Of a stretch of 58,661 nucleotides of DNA, positions 51,953-58,661 are shown in pieces (the stretch's first letter is position 1; every line of letters starts with the position of its first letter). Source of the stretch: Actinomadura latina NBRC 106108 (GTDB taxonomy: Bacteria; Actinomycetota; Actinomycetes; Streptosporangiales; Streptosporangiaceae). Location: positions 1 through 58,661 of the forward strand of contig NZ_BCQS01000044.1 of NCBI RefSeq assembly GCF_001552195.1, in the 5' to 3' direction. The notes below the pieces were generated by a model. The model was not told the origin of the DNA, ran no database searches, and worked only from the letters and a program-made list of their open reading frames with translations. Made by a program: the position numbers and the translations under genes.

Positions 51953-53149
51953 ATGTCCACGCCTCAGTCCTCGCCGCCGTCCACCGACACTCCGCCGCCC
52001 GAGTCCCCGGCACGGTCCGGCGGCTCGACGAACTGGTCACCGATCGTGGCGCTCGCCGCCGGGATCGCGGTGCTCGTCGGCAGCGAGTTCCTGCCGGCGA
52101 GCGTGCTGCCCGCGATGGCCGCCGACCTCGGGCTCAGCGAGGGCACCGCCGGCCTGGCGGTCGCGGCGACCGCGGTCGCGGGCGCGGTCACCGCACCCAG
52201 CATCGCGGTGCTGCTGCCGCGGACCGACCGGCGCACGGTCCTGACCGGGCTGCTGGTCGCGGCGGCCGTCTCGAACCTGGCGGTGGCGGTCGCCCCCGGT
52301 TTCGCCGTCCTGCTCCTCGGCCGGCTCGTCCTCGGCGTCGCCATCGCCGGGTACTGGTCGTTCGCGTTCGGCGCCGGGACCCGCGCCGTGCCGGGACGCG
52401 ACAGCGTGGTCTCAACGTCCATCGCGCTGGGCGTCACCCTCGCGACGATCGGCGGCGTCCCGTTGGCGTCCCTGCTCGGCGACGCGGTCGGCTGGCGGTT
52501 GGTGTTCGGCGTCGCGGCGGCCCTCGGCATCGCCGCCGCCCTGGCCGTGGCCCTGACGTTGCCGCCGGTACCCCCGCACCCGGCCGCCGGAATGGCGATG
52601 CTGCGGGCGGCGCTCGCCAACCGGTGGCTGATGGCCGGGGTGCTGGGCGTGGTCCTGGTCGCGTTCGGCAACTTCGCCGCCTACCCCTTCATCCGGGTCG
52701 CGTTCGACGACGTCGACGCGGGCGCCACGGTATGGCTGCTGCTGGCCTGGGGCGTGGGCGGGTTCGCGGGAAACCTCGCCGCCGGGCGGTTCGCGGGACG
52801 ACTGCGCGCGGTGGTCGCCGCGGCCCCGCTGCTGCTGGCCGGCGGCCTGCTGGTCACCGCGATCTCGCCGTCCCTGCCGGTGCTGGCCGCGGGGGTCGTC
52901 GTGTGGGGCCTGGCCTTCAACATGGTCCCGGTCGCCACCCAGCTGTGGGTGACCCGCGTCGAGCCCGAGCGCGCCGAGTCGGCCCTGTCGTTGCAGGTCA
53001 CCGCGTTCCAGGTGGCGATCACGCTGGGGTCGGCGTCAGGAGGCGCGCTCCTGGACGCCCGCGGCGTGCAGGCGGCCTTCCTGCTCGGCACGGGGTTCGC
53101 CGCGGCGGCCGGGCTGCTCTTCGCCGCGCTGCGCGTCCCGCGTGGGTGA
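51953..53149 (+). CDS. MFS exporter (12-TM, DHA1-like)
   Basis: A 398-aa MFS transporter. It has an N-terminal Ser/Pro-rich cytoplasmic stretch, then about 12 TM helices. The opening TM1 region is VALAAGIAVLVGSEFLPASV, the loop 2-3 motif PRTDRRTVL, and the motif C-like segment GVTLATIGGVPLASLLGDAV. The pattern recalls sugar or drug efflux permeases such as AraJ-type. GAGG lies before the ATG at 51953. It overlaps the convergent AraC gene by 114 bases at the 3' ends. Confidence 0.88.
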   Translation: MSTPQSSPPSTDTPPPESPARSGGSTNWSPIVALAAGIAVLVGSEFLPASVLPAMAADLGLSEGTAGLAVAATAVAGAVTAPSIAVLLPRTDRRTVLTGLLVAAAVSNLAVAVAPGFAVLLLGRLVLGVAIAGYWSFAFGAGTRAVPGRDSVVSTSIALGVTLATIGGVPLASLLGDAVGWRLVFGVAAALGIAAALAVALTLPPVPPHPAAGMAMLRAALANRWLMAGVLGVVLVAFGNFAAYPFIRVAFDDVDAGATVWLLLAWGVGGFAGNLAAGRFAGRLRAVVAAAPLLLAGGLLVTAISPSLPVLAAGVVVWGLAFNMVPVATQLWVTRVEPERAESALSLQVTAFQVAITLGSASGGALLDARGVQAAFLLGTGFAAAAGLLFAALRVPRG

Positions 53150-53959
53150 CGGCTCCCGCCATGCCTGCGGCGCGACGCCGTGGTGGGACGAGAACGCCCG
53201 GCTGAAGGCGGCGGTGGAGCCGTACCCGACGGCGGACGCGATGTACTCCACCGGACGCGAGGGGTCCGCGAGCAGCCGGCGCGCCTCCCGCATCCGGATC
53301 TCCCGGAGCACCTCCGCGGGTCCCCGGCCGAGTGCGCGGCGGAACCGCTCGCCCAGGGCCGAACGCGACAGGTGGACCAGGCGGCCCATCCCCTCGACGG
53401 TCCACGGCTCGGCCGGGCGGGCGGACACGGCGGCCACCACCGCGGTGACGGCCTCGTCCAGAGGTTCGGCGTCGCCGCCCTGGTCCTCCTGCCAGGAGGT
53501 GGTCATCGCCGCGCCGATCAGGTTGCCGTAGCTGGCGGCGAACAGGGTCGGCCGGCACGCACGTTCGAGCGGGCACTGCGTGACGAGCGCCATGAGGCCG
53601 CCGTTCCGGGCGCCGAAGCCGCGGACCACCAGCGGGCTGGGCAGCCGCCGGACCGGGACGGCCATGCGCAGGTCCGCCACGACCAGGGCGGACGACTCGT
53701 GCCGCTCCGACGCGGTGAGCCGGTAAGCGGTGCGGGCGTCGATGAGGACGGCGTCCCCCTCGGCGAGCGACTGCGCCTCGAACGCCGCATCAAGCTTGAG
53801 CTCACCCGCCAGCACCAGCGCCCACAGCGGGGCCGGCGGTTCGGTGAGCACTGCGCCCGCCGGCAACTGGACGTGGTCCATGCCCGACATCTCCCACGCC
53901 GGTTCCGGGGAGGAGGTGCCGACGTCGGCTGAACGTGAGATATCCACGATGTTCGCCAC
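53036..53959 (-). CDS. AraC-family transcriptional regulator
   Basis: A 307-aa protein. The N-terminal cupin-type sensor (~25-140; cupin_6 pattern with LWALVLAGELKLD and LVVADLRMAVPVRRL) is followed by two HTH motifs (VEGMGRLVHLSRSALGERFR and YIASAVGYGSTAAFSRAF; HHGVAPQAWR ends the domain). The last ~40 residues are an Arg/Glu-rich tail that lies inside the overlap with the MFS gene. It probably regulates that exporter. Confidence 0.88.
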   Translation of the reverse strand: MANIVDISRSADVGTSSPEPAWEMSGMDHVQLPAGAVLTEPPAPLWALVLAGELKLDAAFEAQSLAEGDAVLIDARTAYRLTASERHESSALVVADLRMAVPVRRLPSPLVVRGFGARNGGLMALVTQCPLERACRPTLFAASYGNLIGAAMTTSWQEDQGGDAEPLDEAVTAVVAAVSARPAEPWTVEGMGRLVHLSRSALGERFRRALGRGPAEVLREIRMREARRLLADPSRPVEYIASAVGYGSTAAFSRAFSSHHGVAPQAWREPSPTRDAQRGEEQPGRRGEPRAEQEGRLHAAGVQERAS

Positions 53960-54297
53960 GTGAGCTGAAGCACATGAAAGACGGCGGCCTATTCCCGCGC
54001 GCCCCGGATGGCGTCTCCAGGGTAGCCATCACGTCGCAAACGTCGCCTTCCGGGGACCACGCCGCGCCGGAGTCGCGAGCCTGCCGTGGACGGACACCGA
54101 GGATGTCGAGGTCGGCGACGAGCCGCATGGCCGGCTTAAGGAAGGCACGTCCGGCCTCCCGACCGTGTCGCTTGCGGTGGCCCAGGGCGGTCGGTGCGTC
54201 CTTCGTGAACGTCGAGGTGGGCGTTTGGTTCAGTCCGGGCGGTGACGTCATCGACTTGTAAGGGTCGGCGTGGACAGAGCAGATCTACCGTGACGGC
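53960..54297. other. Intergenic region, no convincing gene
   Basis: 338 bases between the AraC start and the TlpA-like gene. Open frames on both strands lack family character. Probable promoter region for both flanking genes. Confidence 0.4.
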
Positions 54298-54855
54298 ATG
54301 AAGAAGTTCAGTCTGTCCCTCTCCACGCTGGCAGTCGTGCTGACCGCATGCGGTGGTGGGGCCGATGAGCCGGGCGTCGCCGCGTCGTCGGCGACGGTTT
54401 CAGCACCGACGAGCGCGGCGCCGAGCAAGGCGTCCGTCAAGGAAGCACCCGCGTTGCTGAGGTTCCAGGGAGCCAAGCTCGATGGAACGGCGTTCGACGG
54501 CAAGAGCTTGGCAGGCAGGCCGGTAGTGCTCTGGTTCTGGGCGCCGTGGTGCCCCAAATGCCAGGCCGAGGGGCCCGCGGTCGCCAAGGCCGCTCAGAAG
54601 TACGGCGACAAGGTCACTTTCGTGGGCGTCGCCGGGCTCGACAAGGACAAAGCGGCGATGAAGAGGTTCGTTTCGCGCACCGGCACGTCCGGGATCGTCC
54701 AACTGGACGACCGGACCGGTGCCCTCTACAAGCACTTCAAGGTCACCTCGCAGTCCTCTTATCTCATCGTGAACCCCGAGGGTGGCAGCCACCCGGCGGT
54801 GGGTCCATTGGACGAGGCCACGCTGTCCTCCCTCATCGATAAGCACGCCCTGTAA
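54298..54855 (+). CDS. TlpA/redoxin-like thioredoxin lipoprotein
   Basis: A 185-aa protein with a lipoprotein signal (SLSTLAVVLTAC, Cys about 18), a Ser/Ala/Pro linker and a thioredoxin fold (~55-180) with active-site WAPWCPKCQAEGP (CxxC). It would be a periplasmic thiol-disulphide reductase, like DsbE/Mpt53-type actinobacterial proteins. The CcdA-like gene directly follows with no gap, which supplies reducing electrons through the membrane. Confidence 0.88.
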   Translation: MKKFSLSLSTLAVVLTACGGGADEPGVAASSATVSAPTSAAPSKASVKEAPALLRFQGAKLDGTAFDGKSLAGRPVVLWFWAPWCPKCQAEGPAVAKAAQKYGDKVTFVGVAGLDKDKAAMKRFVSRTGTSGIVQLDDRTGALYKHFKVTSQSSYLIVNPEGGSHPAVGPLDEATLSSLIDKHAL

Positions 54856-55707
54856 ATGGACGACCTCGCACTCGCGTTGGCCGCCGGGTTGGTCGCGGCG
54901 TTCAATCCGTGCGGCTTCGCGATGTTGCCTTCGTTCCTGGCCCTGCTGGTTTCCGGGCCCGGTGGTGCGGCGCGGGCGTTGCGGTTGACGGCGGCCATGA
55001 CGTTGGGCTTCATCACCGTCTTTGGAATCTTCGGCCTGGTGATCAGCGTCGCGATCGTCCCGGTCCAGCGGCACCTGCCGTGGGTCACCGTCGTGACCGG
55101 CGGGCTCCTGATCGTGCTCGGCGCCTGGCTGGTGTCCGGGCGGGAACTGCTGCTGCGGCTTCCGCGCCTGAACGTCGGCGGGCCGACCGGCTCGTTCGTC
55201 GCCCTCTACGGATACGGCGCCTCCTATGCGGTCGCCTCCCTGTCGTGCACCATCGCGCCGTTCCTCGCCGTCACCGGGCTGGTCTCCGGGAGCGGCGATC
55301 TGCTGGACGGGCTGGCCGCGTTCGTCGCGTACGGTGTCGGAATGGGCCTGGTCATCGGACTGCTGGCCCTCCTCGTCGCCCTTGCCCAGGAAGCCGCCGT
55401 CCGAAGGACCCGAGCGGTCCTCCCCCACGTCTCGCGAGCCAGCGGGGTGTTCCTGCTCCTGGCAGGCGTCTATGTCGGCTACTACGGCTGGTACGAGTTG
55501 CGCCTCAACGCCGGAGCCTCCGCCGACGACCCGATCGTTGGTACCGTCACTGACATTCAGGGGCAGGTCACCGCATGGCTCGACGCCCTCGGCGTCCGCT
55601 GGATCGCCGGAACCTTCGCTCTCGCGGTCGTCCTGGCAATGGCGCTCCGCACCCGCAGACGCAGGAAGCAGTCCGCTGCTCCCTCGGTAACCGACAACGT
55701 GACGTGA
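54856..55707 (+). CDS. CcdA/DsbD-type membrane electron transporter
   Basis: A 283-aa membrane protein with about six to eight TM helices. The two redox Cys are in the expected helices: AAFNPCGFAMLPSF and ASLSCTIAPFLAV. It carries electrons from cytoplasmic thioredoxin to the extracytoplasmic TlpA-like lipoprotein encoded by the immediately preceding gene; start codon follows the stop directly. A role in cytochrome c or disulphide quality control is inferred. Confidence 0.9.
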   Translation: MDDLALALAAGLVAAFNPCGFAMLPSFLALLVSGPGGAARALRLTAAMTLGFITVFGIFGLVISVAIVPVQRHLPWVTVVTGGLLIVLGAWLVSGRELLLRLPRLNVGGPTGSFVALYGYGASYAVASLSCTIAPFLAVTGLVSGSGDLLDGLAAFVAYGVGMGLVIGLLALLVALAQEAAVRRTRAVLPHVSRASGVFLLLAGVYVGYYGWYELRLNAGASADDPIVGTVTDIQGQVTAWLDALGVRWIAGTFALAVVLAMALRTRRRRKQSAAPSVTDNVT

Positions 55708-55728
55708 GCCGCAGGTCCCGTCATCAGT

Positions 55729-55995
55729 CGGCCTCCGACCGATCCGGGGCAGTTCCACGTGCTCGACCGGATTGTGTGCGAGGCGCTTGGACATGACCGC
55801 CGAGTTCAGGGCGGACGACAACACCGCATGGACCTTCCTCACTCTTGCGGGCGAGATGGGCTGCGTCTGCTTACGAGTCGGCTTGCCTCCCGTAGGGAAC
55901 TTCCGTGGCGACAGCGCACGGGCGTCCAACAGCCGCTGAAGGAGTTCGCTCGGCTTCTCCGCGGCAGGAAGCGGCCTATTGATCTGGGGAATGGC
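55729..55995 (-). pseudogene. Integrase remnant related to the tRNA-Ser integrase
   Basis: Reads AIPQINRPLPAAEKPSELLQ, RLLDARALSPRKFPTGGKPT, RKQTQPISPARVRKVHAVLS and SALNSAVMSKRLAHNPVEHV. This parallels the 36.8-38.4 kb integrase segment AIMQINRPLPEGAKPSEMLR, KQTKPISPTRVRKIHAVLLS and NPIAHVETPR. Only ~90 residues remain, with no catalytic residues. It shows that a related integrase once occupied this site. Confidence 0.78.
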
Positions 55996-56018
55996 CTGAA
56001 TTGTGCCGGTGGGTGTGT

Positions 56019-56753
56019 TCAGGGGGTGGCTGGTTTGCGGGCGGTGAGCAGGCGGGTCGGGACCCACGGACTGCCCCACCACGCGCGCCAGCCGAGGCCG
56101 CGCACGCGTATGTCCTGGGCGTTCAGCCGGGCCAGCACCGCAGCGTATTCGCGGGGGGTCCGCGCCAGGTCGGCGATCAGCAGGCGGCCGCCCGGCCGCA
56201 GCACCCGGTACGCCTCGGCGATCGCTTGGGCGCGGCCGTTCGCGCCGAAGATGGTGTGCACCGTCAGGCTGGACACGACCAGGTCGAAGCTTGCCTCCGC
56301 GTACGGGAGTCTGCGCAGGTCACCCCCTTGGACGTGGACGCGGTCGGCGACGCCTTCGGCGCGGGCGTTGCGCAGGGTCGCCGCTGGGTTGTTGCCGGAC
56401 TGGTCCCGTCCGCGCCACAGGTCCACGCCGACCGCCCGGCCTTGCGGGAGGCGCCGGGCGGCGGCCAACAGGACGGCGCCGCGTCCGCAGCCGAGGTCGA
56501 GCAGCCGTTCGTCGCCACGCAGGTCCAGCTCGTCCAGCACGTCCTGCCAGACCAGGAACTTGCCGCGCAGCGTGGCGTGCAGGCTCAGGGCCAGGCATCC
56601 CGCCAGCAGGGTGCCGGAGACCAGCGCGGGCAGCGCGGCGGCCAGATCGGCGGTGACCGCCATCACCAGCCCGGTCACCCAGAACCCCAGCACGACCAAG
56701 CCCACGAAACCGAACCCGTAGGGCGCATCCATCCCGTACCTCGCGCCAGGCAT
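56019..56753 (-). CDS. Membrane-anchored SAM-dependent methyltransferase
   Basis: A 244-aa protein. Two N-terminal TM helices (~12-30 and ~38-55; FVGLVVLGFWVTGLVMAVTA and ALPALVSGTLLAGCLALSLH) precede a class I methyltransferase domain (~65-235). The domain has motif I LLDLGCGRGAVLLAAAR, motif II-like VGVDLWRGRDQSG, VHVQGGDLRRLPYAE and motif IV-like DLVVSSLTVHTI. It resembles UbiE/COQ5-like enzymes acting on lipids or quinones, but the substrate is unknown. The start at 56753 is preferred because it begins just before TM1. Confidence 0.8.
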   Translation of the reverse strand: MPGARYGMDAPYGFGFVGLVVLGFWVTGLVMAVTADLAAALPALVSGTLLAGCLALSLHATLRGKFLVWQDVLDELDLRGDERLLDLGCGRGAVLLAAARRLPQGRAVGVDLWRGRDQSGNNPAATLRNARAEGVADRVHVQGGDLRRLPYAEASFDLVVSSLTVHTIFGANGRAQAIAEAYRVLRPGGRLLIADLARTPREYAAVLARLNAQDIRVRGLGWRAWWGSPWVPTRLLTARKPATP

Positions 56754-57057
56754 CCCGCCACTCTGCCACGAACCGGCCACTCGGGGGCCGACTACGACGC
56801 ACTGGTCCACCGCCGACCAACTCGCCGCCGAATACCCGACACCGTGGTGACGTCGACCCGGTAATCCGCGACGGCGACGTGTGGACGGGCGCCGGGCTGA
56901 GCGCATGCCTGGACCTGGCGCTGTGACCGCGAAGCTCTGCCGGTCATCGGCTACCGGCGGCCCACGCGACGGCGGTCCGTGCATCCCTCCTCTGTGGAAG
57001 GCACCACGGCTGCCGCGGCACGGTCACCGGCCGGGCGATCACACGGGCTCTAGTCGG

Positions 57058-58104
57058 TCAGCGGACGTCGACGTAGTCGGTGGCCTGCGCGGGGAAGTCG
57101 GTCTTGCTGGTGTCGGGTGAGGCGTACGGACTGAGGTAGTAGGCCATCCAGGTGGCGTCGGCCGGGGTCTTGCACTTCATCTGGAACCAGCCGGTCGAAC
57201 TGGTCGCGTCTCCGCCGTTGGTGCAGGACGGAGTGCGCAAGGTCGTCTGGCCCTTGAGGCGATACTTCGCGCTCACCCACTTGCCCTTGATCGGCTGCCA
57301 GCCGCCCGAGGACGTCCACCGCATCAAACGGCCCTTGAGCGTCAGGTACTGGCCCTTGCGCGCCGGTTCCGGAGAGGCGTTGAAGCCGGCGATCCCGGTC
57401 TTGTAGTACACGCGGAACGGGTAGCCCGAGTCGACGCCGGTGTAGGTGGCGTCTCCGGAGTAGCTGGTGCGCAGCCACCCGGCCGTCCAAGCGGTCGCGC
57501 CGATCTTCACCCTGCCCTGGGCGTCGGTGACGCCCGAACTGACCTGCTTCCATCCCGTCTTGGGGTAGCCGGAGGCACCCTTGGGCGCCCACCACAGCGT
57601 CACCTTCCGCCCAGGAAGCGCCTCACCGCGCACCGCTTTCAGCGTTCGCCTGACCTGGAAGGTCTTGCCGCGCAGCGGATAGACCGGGTTGGTCTCCCGA
57701 TCACCCAGCGCCTGGTCGATGTACAGGCGGCTGATCCAGCCCAGGACTCGGGCCGAGGTCTCGGTGACCTGCCCGTAGCCGGGCACACGCGCGATGATGT
57801 TCCCCGGGCCCGGGTAGAACGTGGCGCTGAACCGGCCGCCGGTCTGCACCGTGGCCATCACCTGGAGTTGCCCGTCCGGGCTGTCGAAGTGCACGACCAG
57901 ACCAGCGGGAGCGGCCACCCATCCGGCACCGCGGTCCTGCTGCACCTGTCCGCTCACCGTGACATCGGCGTCCCAGTTCTGCACCGCCACCGGATCGACC
58001 ACGATCCGCTGCGGGATCGCCACCTCCGCCGCCTGCACAGGCGAAGCGACCAACGCCGCCGTCAGTATCCCGCCGCCCACCACGACCGGCATCGCAGTCT
58101 TCAT
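57058..58104 (-). CDS. Secreted Ig-like/SH3-like beta-domain protein
   Basis: A 348-aa protein with a signal peptide (MKTAMPVVVGGGILTAALVA; cleavage after SPVQAA) and no TM helix. The mature part is beta-rich with repeated Ig-like elements (e.g. GKTFQVRRTLKAVRGEALPG, then a related LKGRLMRWTSSGGWQPIKGK) and many Trp/Tyr/Gly residues; two Cys (SCTNGG and QMKCKTP) may pair. A GTG at 58125 would add seven residues. It is probably a cell-surface or secreted protein of unknown partner. Confidence 0.72.
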   Translation of the reverse strand: MKTAMPVVVGGGILTAALVASPVQAAEVAIPQRIVVDPVAVQNWDADVTVSGQVQQDRGAGWVAAPAGLVVHFDSPDGQLQVMATVQTGGRFSATFYPGPGNIIARVPGYGQVTETSARVLGWISRLYIDQALGDRETNPVYPLRGKTFQVRRTLKAVRGEALPGRKVTLWWAPKGASGYPKTGWKQVSSGVTDAQGRVKIGATAWTAGWLRTSYSGDATYTGVDSGYPFRVYYKTGIAGFNASPEPARKGQYLTLKGRLMRWTSSGGWQPIKGKWVSAKYRLKGQTTLRTPSCTNGGDATSSTGWFQMKCKTPADATWMAYYLSPYASPDTSKTDFPAQATDYVDVR

Positions 58105-58661
58105 ATTCGAACTCAATTCCTTCACTCTTACTGAACGGTCACCGACTGGCACCTCTGGGGCTCGTTAGCCGCACGCGACTCAGGGCAGCAGCGTTTTCGT
58201 TGCTCTAGCCACGACCAGCCCGGACGCGCACTATGACCTCGCAAGACAAAGCCCACCTAAAGCGCCCTAAACATAAGTCGAAGATCAGTTAACGGCAAGA
58301 CGATCACAAAGGGTATTTTTATGACCTACATCACAGCTTCACCTGTCAACCGCACCCCGACTCCGTACGTCTATCGGCCAGTATCGTCATGAGTTGACAG
58401 CAACGAAGGGCGCTCGTGGATTGCGTACCTCACGCACCGCCTTGCCATAGGCGTCCGCCGCTAACCTGTCGGCCCGCTCTTCCTTGCACTTGCAGGGTGA
58501 CCTCGTGACCGATCAGACGGACCGTCCGACCACCGCCTATCGAATCTTCCATGACTGGTTCGCAGCCTCGTTACCGCTTTTGTGGCTGCGATAGTGGCTC
58601 GCCTGGCAATTGGCGACGAAATCAGCCAGATCGGCAGCGTTATGGCCTTCTCGGCGCTACT
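58105..58661. promoter_or_regulatory. Upstream region of the secreted protein, no clear gene
   Basis: 557 bases at the window edge, with a local drop in GC around 58,250-58,340. A 29-codon GTG frame (58505-58594) exists but lacks support. The promoter of the secreted protein must lie here; I see no recognisable box. Confidence 0.4.

Noticed and set aside
53962..54251. Minus-strand frame upstream of the AraC gene
   Set aside because: Protein-like only in patches, with no recognised family and no clear start; kept as intergenic.
58505..58594. 29-codon GTG frame near the right edge
   Set aside because: No good ribosome site and too short to judge; chance frames of this length are common.

Overview
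The window is very GC-rich. It carries long high-GC genes with GTG starts, many four-base ATGA or GTGA stop/start overlaps, a PknG kinase locus and actinobacterial protein families throughout. This points to a filamentous actinomycete; the gene styles look like Streptosporangiales/Thermomonosporaceae (Actinomadura-like). That placement is inference, because no rRNA or other taxonomic marker is present.

Bases 1-36,700 read as chromosomal backbone. The left end has a wHTH regulator with a possible translationally coupled leader ORF, an HisC-type aminotransferase, an NrtR-like Nudix regulator, a flotillin with a mini-NfeD partner, a lipoprotein and a PlsC acyltransferase. From 8323 to 17571 lies a tightly packed seven-gene minus-strand operon: GlnH-like lipoprotein, GlnX-like four-TM sensor, zinc-ribbon FHA protein, VWA protein, zinc-ribbon PP2C phosphatase, PknG kinase and a coiled-coil protein. 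It looks like an expanded version of the mycobacterial GlnH-GlnX-PknG nutrient-sensing pathway. The operon also encodes a candidate phosphatase (PP2C) and a candidate phospho-reader (FHA). After it come two CNNM/CorC-type membrane proteins, a His-rich CDF metal exporter, an apparent pseudo-helicase with a large coiled-coil insertion, small membrane proteins, a HAD phosphatase, RecQ, a divergent amine oxidase/TetR pair, a DUF5666-like secreted protein beside an OmpR-type two-component system, an epoxide-hydrolase-like protein overlapping an SDR, an acetate permease of the SatP family, tRNA-Arg(ACG) and a lipoprotein behind a CRP-like site.

At tRNA-Ser(GCT) (36593-36684) the character changes. 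A tyrosine integrase, an excisionase, a relaxase and a frameshifted mobC follow, without any visible transfer apparatus. This is the signature of an integrative mobilizable element. The DNA from there to about 56,000 is a decayed accessory region with truncated IS elements, a broken terD, a frameshifted F420/FMN-binding gene, a nonsense-mutated orphan, a truncated P-loop kinase with Lys to Glu in its P-loop, and a second integrase remnant at 55.7-56.0 kb. Apparently intact cargo includes a two-TM protein with a tandem duplicated DUF5919-like domain, a possible ADP-ribosyltransferase-like/HEAT protein, PadR and AraC regulators, an MFS exporter, and a thioredoxin-lipoprotein/CcdA pair. The right end has a membrane-anchored methyltransferase and a secreted Ig-like protein. 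I found no second copy of the tRNA-Ser end, so the right boundary of the element is not defined here.

No CRISPR array, rRNA or complete conjugation system was seen. All family assignments are from motifs read by eye, and no database search was run.
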